Positions 1-7,235 of a DNA stretch of 21,256 nt are shown piece by piece; within the stretch, counting starts at the first letter, position 1, and each line of letters opens with the position of its first letter. The stretch is from JBDRNO01 sp043811005 (lineage in GTDB: Bacteria > Bacteroidota > Bacteroidia > NORP154). Both the position numbers and the translations under genes were made by a program. The stretch is taken from NCBI GenBank assembly GCA_043811005.1, contig JBDRNO010000264.1, positions 1-21,256 on the forward strand, written 5' to 3'. The notes beneath the pieces were generated by a model. It made no database searches and was not told the DNA's origin. It saw only the letters and a list, made by a program, of their open reading frames with translations.

Positions 1-1331
1 ATATCTGTATAATATTCTCCCCTGTTTAAATAACCTTTATGATTATCAGGGTATTTTTTTATCATATCCGTCCATAATGTATGCGAGTTCTTCCATACTT
101 TGCACCTGTCATGGCATAAATAAGATAAAGTACCGATATAACCGATTAAAACAATTAATGAAACTTGCTTTAAAATCAAAAATTTCTTTGCCTTTTGGTT
201 TTGCAAATAACTATAACCCTGCCCGATAATAAAAAACAAACCAATATACGGAATATAGGTATATCTGTCAGCCACAACAGCGGGCCCAACCGGCAATAAT
301 TGTAATACTAATGCTACATTGAATAAAAAGAATAAAGCACCGAACATAACAGTTTTAGTATGTTTTACAGACTTATATACCAGAAATGCCAGGAACAATA
401 CAATAAAGGGTGCTACGTAAAAAATGATCGGTAATCTTCCATCAATCAAATTGGGATAAGGATAAAAGCAGGAAAGATTGACAGGAACAATCAATTTATA
501 TAAATAGTTCACTATACCATAGAATGCAAATAGCATTCTTTCCAAAAATGTGAATGTTTCAAATGAGCCAATACTCTCTTTATTTTTTATCGTAGTAATA
601 ATGCCCCAGATAAATGAAAAAACAAAAAGTGGAACTTTATCAATAATGCTTTTAAAGTTAAACTTTCTATTTAAAAAAAAGTCAATCACCAATAATATAA
701 CAGGCAGGATAACAGCAGAAGATTTTGCTAAACATGACAGTATAAATAATAGCAATGTTAAAAAGTAAAACAATGGTTTATATTTATCTTTTGTAAAATA
801 TAACACATAGCTGATAAGTGAAGCCATGTAGAAAAAAGAGAATAGAACATCTTTACGTTCTGTAAGCCAGGCAACCGATTCTACATGTAGAGGGTGTATC
901 CCAAATAATAAAGCAGTAATAATAGAAACTTCTAATTTTTGACATAATAATAATATCAACCAAAAAACCATGGCAGTATTCAGCAAATGAAGTAACAGAT
1001 TATTGAAATGATAAATCTTGGGATCTAAACGAAAGAAATGGTATTCCAAGGCAAAGCTTAGTTGAGATAAAGGCACGTATGATTTACCTTTTAAGTCTTT
1101 GCCTGAAAAAATATTTCTCAGGTTCGTTAAAGAAAGATGTTTTATCTGAATATTTTCTGTAAGGTATTTCGGATCATCCCAGTTAGTAAAATCATTATCC
1201 AGTGATGGCGAGAATGAAAGATAGGTTACAAATAAGATTACTAATAAAATAATACTATTATTAAAAGTGCTTCTTCCTTTTCTAATAATAAATGACTTTC
1301 CTGATTGTCGTTTTCTATTTTGTCTTATCAC
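1..1331 (-). CDS. TMTC-like multi-pass membrane protein with C-terminal TPRs (3' part missing)
   Basis: I translated this frame by hand; it is open from 1331 to the left edge, giving about 443 residues. A basic N-terminus leads into a hydrophobic helix, then an acidic loop DNDFTNWDDP (about residues 45-54), the motif GIHPLHVESVAWLTERKD, many hydrophobic helices, and VADRYTYIPYIG. This combination is typical of bacterial relatives of the TMTC/DUF1736 glycosyltransferase family, in which a GT-C-fold membrane domain precedes tetratricopeptide repeats. The last visible residues (YPDNHKGYLNRGEYY) look like the start of the first TPR, so the TPR part lies outside the window. No ATG exists near the N-terminus; GTG at 1331 is the first good start after the in-frame stop and sits about 40 nt behind a candidate promoter. 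Eukaryotic TMTCs are O-mannosyltransferases; a similar role here is inference. It follows the surface-protein cluster but has its own promoter and is separated from it by a terminator. Confidence 0.85.
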   Translation of the reverse strand, partial: MIRQNRKRQSGKSFIIRKGRSTFNNSIILLVILFVTYLSFSPSLDNDFTNWDDPKYLTENIQIKHLSLTNLRNIFSGKDLKGKSYVPLSQLSFALEYHFFRLDPKIYHFNNLLLHLLNTAMVFWLILLLCQKLEVSIITALLFGIHPLHVESVAWLTERKDVLFSFFYMASLISYVLYFTKDKYKPLFYFLTLLLFILSCLAKSSAVILPVILLVIDFFLNRKFNFKSIIDKVPLFVFSFIWGIITTIKNKESIGSFETFTFLERMLFAFYGIVNYLYKLIVPVNLSCFYPYPNLIDGRLPIIFYVAPFIVLFLAFLVYKSVKHTKTVMFGALFFLFNVALVLQLLPVGPAVVADRYTYIPYIGLFFIIGQGYSYLQNQKAKKFLILKQVSLIVLIGYIGTLSYLCHDRCKVWKNSHTLWTDMIKKYPDNHKGYLNRGEYYTD

Positions 1332-1376
1332 TTTTTTACGTTTGGATATATCTAAGTAAACACACCAAATTTTTTA

Positions 1377-1406
1377 TAAAAATATCTATTAATGATTATT
1401 TGTCAA
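1377..1406 (-). promoter_or_regulatory. Candidate Bacteroidota-type promoter for the TMTC-like gene
   Basis: On the minus strand, TTGAC (TTG at 1404-1406) is followed after exactly 19 bases by TATTTTTA (1377-1384). This matches the Bacteroidota pattern TTG-N19-TAnnTTTG at all positions but the last. The implied 5' leader to the GTG at 1331 is about 40 nt. It is a pattern match only. Confidence 0.4.
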
Positions 1407-1440
1407 TATCTTTTCTAATTACAGTTAGCAAGTTAAGAAA

Positions 1441-1490
1441 ATAAAAACCTCCAATTTTTAGTGTTAAATTCATCCTAAAAATGTGAGGTT
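1441..1490 (-). terminator. Rho-independent-type terminator after the 661-residue surface protein
   Basis: Bases 1446-1461 and 1475-1490 form a 16-bp inverted repeat with two mismatches (AACCTC..ATTTTTAG arms) around a 13-base loop. On the minus strand the hairpin is followed by TTTTTAT (1441-1447). It lies about 60 bases past the stop codon at 1549, as expected for the end of that transcript. It also marks a boundary between the surface-protein cluster and the membrane-protein gene. Confidence 0.6.
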
Positions 1491-1548
1491 AAAAATATTA
1501 TTAAAAACACTTCCCGGGAAAATGAGAAAACAGTTTATATCACATAAA

Positions 1549-3534
1549 TTAAAGTTTTATAATCTTCTTCCTGATAATTTGGTCTCCCTCCAGTTGCAAT
1601 AAATAAATTCCACCAGATAAATCCGAAAGATTTATCTTATCCTGATTTGACCGGATGTTGTTATCATATACCAATTCTCCTAAAACATTGAATATCCTAA
1701 CTTTAATATCCTCTCTCACGAACCGGTTAAATTTTATAGTTATTTCTTCTATGAAGGGATTAGAATAAATAATAAATTTCTGATTGTTGTTTAAATATTG
1801 ATTAATGGCGGTATAATTCCCCACCGTAACACTACTGCTATCTTCACACCCGTTATAATCAGTTACTACAACATTATAACTACCTGCTAATAAATTATAC
1901 GCTATACCTGTTGTCTGCGAGGCAGGATCATCCCACATATACTCATAAGGCGGAGTACCACCAGATGCGGTTACCCAGGCAATACCAACACCGGCTTCCA
2001 CAGTATCAGGAGATTGTCCGGTTGGTAAAGATAAAGCAGGGGGTTCATTAATGATCACGGTATCGTTTATTTCATCCCCACATGAATCGGTAACAATTAC
2101 AGTGTAAGTTCCTGACAATAGCCCCGTAGCAATTTCTGTCATTTGCCCGTCTGACCACTGATAACTATAGGGTGAAGCGCCTCCTGAAGGTATTACTGTG
2201 GCTGTTCCGTTGCCACCATCATTGCAGCTAACATCATAAGATGTGATACTGGAATTAAAGACATCCGGTTCAGCAATAGTAATTGTATCATAAGCTATGC
2301 ATCCATTAAAATCAATAACATCTATAGAATAAACTCCTGCGGATAAACCTGTTATATTAGCGATGCTATCGCTCAAAGCGATAGTATCGCTTGAATTCCA
2401 CAAATAAGTATATGGTAGCATGCCTCCGTTTATTATTGTAGTAACAATACCATCACTGTCTCCGTAACAGCTTACATCACTTATTGTTATTGATATAGGC
2501 AATATACAGGGTGTATAACATATCACACTGTCAACAACTATTGTATCACTGACAATGGTTGCCGTATTATTAACTATTACACCCGAATCTATCATTGTTC
2601 CCGAACCTACGACAGTAGTAATACTACTGACAATTGTATTTGTGTTTGACTGGTAACATCCGCTATTACCATTTGCATCTGTTTTAATCAGATAAGCAGA
2701 AACATAAGGCGGTACACTAAAATTTTTTTGTCCTGCAATTATATAACCTCCGTCAATTGTTTGCTGGGCAGAACCAGAATCATCAATTGAATCTCCCAAA
2801 ACTTTTGTCCATAAAGTATCACCATTGACATCTGTTTTAATTAAATAAATATCTTTATCACCACTCCCAAAACTAGTCGTATAACCTGAAACAATATATC
2901 CACCGTCATTTGTTTCCTTTATTGTATAACCCCCATCGTAATCTGTTCCTCCGTATGTTTTTGACCAAATTACATTTCCTATAGAATCCGTTTTGATCAA
3001 ATAAACATCCCTGCTTGCTCCACCAAGATTTCCTCTTTCTCCTACAACAATATACCCACCATCAGCAGTTTGTAGCACCGAATAGCCCAACTCCAAACCG
3101 CCTGCCCCGTAAGTTTTTGTCCATAAAGTATCTCCATTAGCATCGGTTTTTATCAAGTAAACATCAGGACAAAGAAACATAGCACACATGCCCCCTTCGC
3201 CAAAACTTGTCGTACTTCCTGCGATAATATATCCGCCATCAAGAGTTTGCTGAACAGAACCGCAAGCATCATAGCTTGCTCCTCCATAAGTTCTAATCCA
3301 TAATATATCACCATAAGCATCGGTTTTTATCAAATAAACATCATATAAACCTGGTCCAAAATTATTTGTAGCTCCAGAAATAATATACCCTCCATCAGAA
3401 GTTTTCTCAAGCATTCCACCCAATATACCTGTATAAGTTTTTTGAAAAGTTACCTGGGCATTTACATTAAGGAAACAAATACCCAGATTCAATAGGGTTA
3501 TGAATGACAATAGGGTAGCTATTTTTGGTTTCAT
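1549..3534 (-). CDS. Secreted KTYGG-repeat propeller / SprB-repeat protein, T9SS type A sorting domain (661 aa)
   Basis: A signal peptide (residues 1-26, ending NVNAQ) precedes five repeats of about 52 residues (28-293) with the pattern DGGYII.G.T..FG ... DVYLIKTD..GD.LW.KTYGG, which probably fold as beta-propeller blades. A Thr/Val/Ile-rich linker (about 294-343) is bracketed by Cys293, Cys339 and Cys343. Three SprB-like modules follow (about 344-423, 426-500, 501-575; GG..PY.Y.W, G.Y.V.VTD.NGC). Residues 583-661 are a type A sorting domain (YSNPF at 590, VRIFNVLGE, GGIYLLQLE, IIRKKIIKL). The protein should be exported by Sec, then T9SS, and anchored or released at the cell surface; an adhesive role is inference. 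It is a paralog of the 829-residue protein upstream but has two fewer blades and one fewer SprB-like module. Blade 2 holds a short insertion with two cysteines (117, 122). The ATG start is supported by the signal peptide. Confidence 0.92.
   Translation of the reverse strand: MKPKIATLLSFITLLNLGICFLNVNAQVTFQKTYTGILGGMLEKTSDGGYIISGATNNFGPGLYDVYLIKTDAYGDILWIRTYGGASYDACGSVQQTLDGGYIIAGSTTSFGEGGMCAMFLCPDVYLIKTDANGDTLWTKTYGAGGLELGYSVLQTADGGYIVVGERGNLGGASRDVYLIKTDSIGNVIWSKTYGGTDYDGGYTIKETNDGGYIVSGYTTSFGSGDKDIYLIKTDVNGDTLWTKVLGDSIDDSGSAQQTIDGGYIIAGQKNFSVPPYVSAYLIKTDANGNSGCYQSNTNTIVSSITTVVGSGTMIDSGVIVNNTATIVSDTIVVDSVICYTPCILPISITISDVSCYGDSDGIVTTIINGGMLPYTYLWNSSDTIALSDSIANITGLSAGVYSIDVIDFNGCIAYDTITIAEPDVFNSSITSYDVSCNDGGNGTATVIPSGGASPYSYQWSDGQMTEIATGLLSGTYTVIVTDSCGDEINDTVIINEPPALSLPTGQSPDTVEAGVGIAWVTASGGTPPYEYMWDDPASQTTGIAYNLLAGSYNVVVTDYNGCEDSSSVTVGNYTAINQYLNNNQKFIIYSNPFIEEITIKFNRFVREDIKVRIFNVLGELVYDNNIRSNQDKINLSDLSGGIYLLQLEGDQIIRKKIIKL
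2656..3453 (-). repeat. Five diverged ~156-bp KTYGG/DGGYI repeats
   Basis: These encode the blades of the 661-residue protein. They are more diverged from one another than the blades of its paralog at 5675-6751. Spacing is disturbed in blade 2, which has an extra GMCAMFLCPD-type stretch, and in blade 5, which lacks the usual SFG.G loop. Five blades are few for a closed propeller, so the head may be open, may dimerise, or may be a reduced array. Confidence 0.8.
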
Positions 3535-3940
3535 AACAAATAAATTATTTTAAAGTATTATACGTATTTTCATAGTATTTTGTTATCTTTTTGCTAACTA
3601 AATTAGATTCCACATAAATAAATACCGATTTTCAAATAATCTTCCAGGTTAAACCTTGTTTACTATAAATATAAACCAAATGCCTTTTTATATGAAATAC
3701 AGTGGTCCTGCCTGGTAAGAAAAAAGAATTGCAAATCCTTAATTAATCATACTTTGCAAAGGTGGGATTGCAAGTTGAGTTAAAATATAACTAACTTTTC
3801 AATGTAAGTGCCCGATTCTATTATTTATCTGTAAGAATAAATACCGCTTGTTTACCAGTAGGCAATAAATTTAACCATTCACATTTAATAAATAAGGTAA
3901 AGGTGAGAATAAACAATCAGTAAACTATTTTCTTGGATAT
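3535..3940 (-). repeat. Duplicated leader block, copy 1 (upstream of the 661-aa gene)
   Basis: This is the roughly 380-bp non-coding stretch between the small sorting-domain gene and the 661-residue gene. It matches 6833-7235 almost base for base in long runs, for example the stretch from 3737 to 3782 against 7031 to 7077. Similarity includes the last ~24 bases of the upstream gene (through its stop codon) and continues into the signal-peptide codons of the downstream gene. No ORF was seen inside it. It carries a conserved promoter-like core at about 3736-3785. Confidence 0.85.
3744..3773 (-). promoter_or_regulatory. Candidate promoter core in leader block, copy 1
   Basis: On the minus strand TTG (3771-3773) is followed after 19 bases by TATGATTA (3744-3751), a partial match to TTG-N19-TAnnTTTG. 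An overlapping alternative is CACCTTTG (3757-3764), one mismatch from the TAnnTTTG box but without a good TTG upstream. The core also contains the palindromes CTTTGCAAAG and TTAATTAA. It is unchanged in copy 2, which suggests function. Either choice gives a leader of about 200 nt before the ATG at 3534. Confidence 0.4.
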
Positions 3941-4228
3941 AAATTGATTTTTAACTTTAATCCTTAAAGTATATACTCCTTTAGAATCATCAGGTAAGTT
4001 CAATTTTATCCTGTCACTTGTCATATATTCCTCAATATCATTCATAACTTTTTGACCAAGAATATTATAAACCGAAATAACTATCTTAGTTCTTCCATCA
4101 AAATTAAATTGGACATAAACTCCTTCTGAAAAAGTTGACAAAATATTTATTCTATCATTCAAATTATTATAAAGCTCTTCATCATCATTATTAGAACTAA
4201 CACCATTCTCATTATTCCCAACAAACAA
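3917..4228 (-). CDS. Small protein made almost only of a T9SS type A sorting domain; possible remnant
   Basis: From a TTG at 4228 this frame encodes 103 residues. Residues from about 25 on resemble a type A sorting domain: VYVQFNF, KIVISVYNILGQKV, RIKL, KGVYTLRIK, ISKKIVY. It ends like the 1450-residue protein (LISRKIVY), with moderate similarity throughout. The frame continues upstream of the TTG to a stop at 4283-4285, and those codons read KSYIFNLVLALVALCGKG, a plausible signal-peptide core, but no ATG, GTG or TTG precedes them. The bases just before are AATAGAAG; loss of one A would create ATGAAG. So this is either a complete signal-peptide-plus-sorting-domain protein with an unusual start, or a decayed gene whose passenger region was deleted. 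It lies 114 bp after the 829-residue gene and directly before leader copy 1. Confidence 0.5.
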   Translation of the reverse strand: MFVGNNENGVSSNNDDEELYNNLNDRINILSTFSEGVYVQFNFDGRTKIVISVYNILGQKVMNDIEEYMTSDRIKLNLPDDSKGVYTLRIKVKNQFISKKIVY

Positions 4229-4256
4229 GCCCTTGCCACATAAAGCGACAAGGGCT
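4228..4256 (-). terminator. Possible hairpin terminator or attenuator after the 829-aa gene
   Basis: AGCCCTTG (4228-4235) and CAAGGGCT (4249-4256) form a perfect 8-bp stem with a 13-base loop. On the minus strand it is followed by TGTTTGTT, a weak U-rich tail. It sits about 90-115 bases beyond the stop of the 829-residue gene and overlaps the possible signal-peptide codons of the small sorting-domain gene. If it terminates, the small gene would be poorly expressed. Confidence 0.3.
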
Positions 4257-4342
4257 AATACTAAATTAAATATATAAGACTTCTATTAAAACAGTCTGAA
4301 GTTATATGTTTTTTCCTTATGCCTGATAAATATTTCCCCCTA

Positions 4343-6832
4343 TTAAAGTTTTATAATCTTCTTTCTAATTATTTGTTCTCCCTCCAGTTGCAATAAATAA
4401 ATTCCACCAGGTAAATCCGAAAGGTTAATACTATGCTGGTTTGCCGTTATAATTTCTTCGTAAATCATTTCACTAAGTACATTGTATATTCTGATTTGAA
4501 TATCCTCCATACCGGGGAGGTTAAATTGTAAAGTTATTCCTTCTATAAAGGGATTAGGATAAATAATAAATTTCTGATTATTGTTTAAATATTGATTAAT
4601 GCCGGTATAATTCCCCACCGTAACATTAATGCTATCTTCACATCCGTTATAATCAGTAACTACAACATTATAACTACCTGCCAATAAATTATACGCTATG
4701 CCTGTTGTCTGCGAGACAGGGTCATCCCATATATACTCATAAGGCGGAGTACCGCCAGATACGGTTACCCAAGCCATCCCAACACCGCCTCCAGCGGTAT
4801 CAAGAAATGACCCGGTTGGTAAAGATAAAGCAGTGGGTTCATTAATGATCACAGTATCGTTTATTGCATCCCCGCATGAATCAGTAACAATTACAGAATA
4901 AGTCCCAAACAATAGCCCTGTAGCTGTTTTTGTTGTTTGTCCCTCTGACCACAAGTAGGTATAAGGCAAAGTGCCACCTGCGGGGTTTACCGTAACTATC
5001 CCGTTACTGTCTCCATTGCAACTTACATCTGTGCCGGTGATACCGGCAGACAAAGGCGAGGGCTCACCAATAATAGCTGAATCAACAACGTCACATCCGT
5101 TTGAATCAGTAACAGTTACAAAGTAAATTCCTGCTGATAAACCCGTTGCAGTTGAATCTGTCTGGCTGCCTGCGTTTGCATCCCACTGGTAAGTATATGA
5201 TGCTATCCCTGCTGTTGGGATTACTATGGCAGTACCATCATTGCTTCCAAAACAGTTTGCATCTGTACTAACTATGGTTGTGTATATAGCTGGTAGTTCA
5301 TTAATTGTTATTGAGTCAGTAGCCATACATCCATTGTAATCGGTAACATTTACAATATAAGTGCCATCTGGCAAGCTGTCAATATCTTCGCTAATATCCC
5401 CGTTTGACCAGGTAAAAGTATAAGGAAGTATTCCGCCCGAAACAGTCAAATCCACACTACCATCACTGACTCCGTTACAAATTACACTATTTGCTGTTAT
5501 CAATATGGATAAACTACAGGAAGAATAGCATAGTACACTATCAATAGTAGCTGTGTTACTGACGATGGTTGTAGTATTATTAACCATTGCTCCTGAACCA
5601 ATAATTGTTGAGGGATTACCAACCTGGGTAGCAGTATTGCCAACGATTGTGGTTGTTGCAGATTGATTGCATCCAACATTACCGTAGGCATCGGTTTTTA
5701 TTAAATAAACCCTGTCGAATCCACCTCCTGTGATGATATACCCCCCGTCAGCGGTTTGCTGAACAAAAGAACCCCCATCAAAACCTATCCCGCCAAAGAT
5801 TTTTGTCCATAAAGTATCTCCATTGGGATTGGTTTTGATTAAATAGACATCATAACTTCCTGCTCCAGTGCTATACATCCACCCTGCGATAATATACCCG
5901 CCATCTAATGTCTGCTGAACCGAGTTGCCCACATCGTTATTTATTCCGCCATAGGTTTTTGTCCATAGGGTGTCTCCTGTACTGTTGGTTTTAATCAGGT
6001 AAACATCCTCCTGTCCAGTTCCGAAACTGTAAGTAGAGCCAGTGATTATATACCCCCCGTCAGCGGTTTGCTGAACGGAGTAACCCTCATCCCCATCTGT
6101 CCCGCCATAGGTTTTTGTCCATAGCGTATCACCGCTACTGTTGGTTTTTATCAGGTAAACATCCCAGTCTCCCGCTCCGGAACTGCCAGTCTTGCCAGTG
6201 ATGATATATCCCCCATCAGCGGTTTGCTGAACTGAGTGACCCTCATCCCAATCTGTCCCGCCATAGGTTTTTGTCCACAGGGTATTACCGCTGCTATTAG
6301 TTTTTATCAGATAAACATCATAGCTACCAGCTCCAAAACTGTTGGTATAGCCGGTGATGATATATCCACTGTCAGCGGTTTGCTGAACGGAGTAACCCCC
6401 ATCGCCACTTGTTCCGCCATAGACTTTTGTCCACAGGGTGTCTCCACTGCTGTTGGTTTTTATCAGGTAAACATCAAAGCTTCCTGCTCCGAAACTGCCG
6501 GTATAGCCGGTGATGATATACCCCCCATCAGAGGTTTGCTGGACGGACCAGCCTTTATCTTCATCTGTTCCGCCATAGGCTTTTGTCCACAGGGTGTCTC
6601 CGGTGCTGCTGGTTTTTATCAGGTAAACATCCATGCCTCCCGCTCCGAAACTGTAAGTAACGCCTGTGATAATATACCCCCCGTCAGCAGTTTGTTGAAC
6701 AGACTCTCCAAAATCGCTACCTATCCCACCAAAGGTTTCTTGAAAAATTACTTGAGCATTTGCATGAAAGAAACAAATGCACAGATTCAATAGGGCTATG
6801 AATGACAGCAGGGTAACAATTCTTGGTTTCAT
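4343..6832 (-). CDS. Secreted seven-repeat KTYGG propeller / SprB-repeat protein, T9SS type A sorting domain (829 aa)
   Basis: A signal peptide (residues 1-27, ending HANAQ) precedes seven repeats (28-386), mostly of exactly 52 residues, with the pattern KTYGGTD.DEG.SVQQTADGGYIITG.T.SFGAG..DVYLIKT. Seven such units would suit a closed seven-bladed beta-propeller. A Thr/Ile/Val/Asn linker (388-439) is bracketed by Cys388, Cys435 and Cys439. Four SprB-like modules follow (about 440-514, 515-592, 593-668, 669-742), then a type A sorting domain (750-829; YPNPF, IYNVLSE, GGIYLLQLE, IIRKKIIKL). The last module and sorting domain are nearly identical to those of the 661-residue paralog. The expected location is the outer surface after T9SS export; the ligand is unknown. 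The ATG is supported by the signal peptide. There is no clear Shine-Dalgarno sequence, as is common in this phylum. The gene has its own leader with a candidate promoter. Confidence 0.93.
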   Translation of the reverse strand: MKPRIVTLLSFIALLNLCICFFHANAQVIFQETFGGIGSDFGESVQQTADGGYIITGVTYSFGAGGMDVYLIKTSSTGDTLWTKAYGGTDEDKGWSVQQTSDGGYIITGYTGSFGAGSFDVYLIKTNSSGDTLWTKVYGGTSGDGGYSVQQTADSGYIITGYTNSFGAGSYDVYLIKTNSSGNTLWTKTYGGTDWDEGHSVQQTADGGYIITGKTGSSGAGDWDVYLIKTNSSGDTLWTKTYGGTDGDEGYSVQQTADGGYIITGSTYSFGTGQEDVYLIKTNSTGDTLWTKTYGGINNDVGNSVQQTLDGGYIIAGWMYSTGAGSYDVYLIKTNPNGDTLWTKIFGGIGFDGGSFVQQTADGGYIITGGGFDRVYLIKTDAYGNVGCNQSATTTIVGNTATQVGNPSTIIGSGAMVNNTTTIVSNTATIDSVLCYSSCSLSILITANSVICNGVSDGSVDLTVSGGILPYTFTWSNGDISEDIDSLPDGTYIVNVTDYNGCMATDSITINELPAIYTTIVSTDANCFGSNDGTAIVIPTAGIASYTYQWDANAGSQTDSTATGLSAGIYFVTVTDSNGCDVVDSAIIGEPSPLSAGITGTDVSCNGDSNGIVTVNPAGGTLPYTYLWSEGQTTKTATGLLFGTYSVIVTDSCGDAINDTVIINEPTALSLPTGSFLDTAGGGVGMAWVTVSGGTPPYEYIWDDPVSQTTGIAYNLLAGSYNVVVTDYNGCEDSINVTVGNYTGINQYLNNNQKFIIYPNPFIEGITLQFNLPGMEDIQIRIYNVLSEMIYEEIITANQHSINLSDLPGGIYLLQLEGEQIIRKKIIKL
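5675..6751 (-). repeat. Tandem array of seven 156-bp coding repeats
   Basis: These are the blade repeats of the 829-residue protein. The central units are very alike at DNA level: segments such as GTTTGCTGAAC, CCGCCATAG and TTTTTATCAGGTAAACATC recur at a 156-bp period. Blade 7 is about six residues shorter, and blade 3 has DSGY in place of DGGY. Such closely matched in-frame repeats can expand or contract by unequal recombination. Confidence 0.88.
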
Positions 6833-7235
6833 AGCAAATAGATTGTTTTATAACATTATACGTGTTTTTATAGTATTTTGTTATCTTTTTACTAACTAAA
6901 TCACATCTCATATAAATAAATATCGATTTTCAAATAATCTTCCAAATTAAACCTTGTTTACTATAAATACAAACTGAATGCCTGTTTATAAGAAACACCA
7001 TAGTCCTGCCTGAAAAGAAAAAAAAATGTAAATCCTTAATTAATCATACTTTGCAAAGGTGGGATTGCAAGTTGGGTTAATATAACTAACTTTTTAGGTA
7101 GGTGCCCGATTCTATTATTTGTCTGTAATAATAAATACCACTTGTTTACCAGTAAGCAATAAATTTAACCATTCAATATTTAATAAATCAGGTAAAGGTG
7201 AGAATAAACAATCAGTAAACTATTTTCCTGGATAT
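6833..7235 (-). repeat. Duplicated leader block, copy 2 (upstream of the 829-aa gene)
   Basis: This is the 379-bp non-coding stretch between the 1450-residue gene and the 829-residue gene, plus the last ~24 bases of the former. It is the partner of 3535-3940. Differences are scattered substitutions and a few short indels. No ORF was seen within it. Similarity to copy 1 drops sharply on entering the upstream coding sequence beyond about 7235. Confidence 0.85.
7041..7070 (-). promoter_or_regulatory. Candidate promoter core in leader block, copy 2
   Basis: It has the same arrangement as in copy 1: TTG at 7068-7070, a 19-base spacer, TATGATTA at 7041-7048, with the alternative box CACCTTTG at 7054-7061. 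The implied leader to the ATG at 6832 is about 200 nt. Conservation between copies is the main support. Confidence 0.4.

Noticed and set aside
550..768. 72-codon plus-strand open frame
   Set aside because: It lies inside the TMTC-like gene, antisense, and has no recognisable features of its own.
5675..6751. Regular repeat array as a CRISPR
   Set aside because: The units are 156 bp, contiguous, in frame and translate into protein repeats; there is no short-repeat/unique-spacer pattern and no cas gene.
6236..6793. 185-codon plus-strand open frame
   Set aside because: It lies antisense to the KTYGG repeats, and its apparent repeats (SETAGIAGDDIPP-like) follow the 156-bp period of the opposite strand. 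It is an echo of the real gene.
3535..7235. Duplicated leader blocks as an insertion sequence or MITE
   Set aside because: There is no transposase, no terminal inverted repeats and no target-site duplication; similarity simply continues into the adjoining coding ends.
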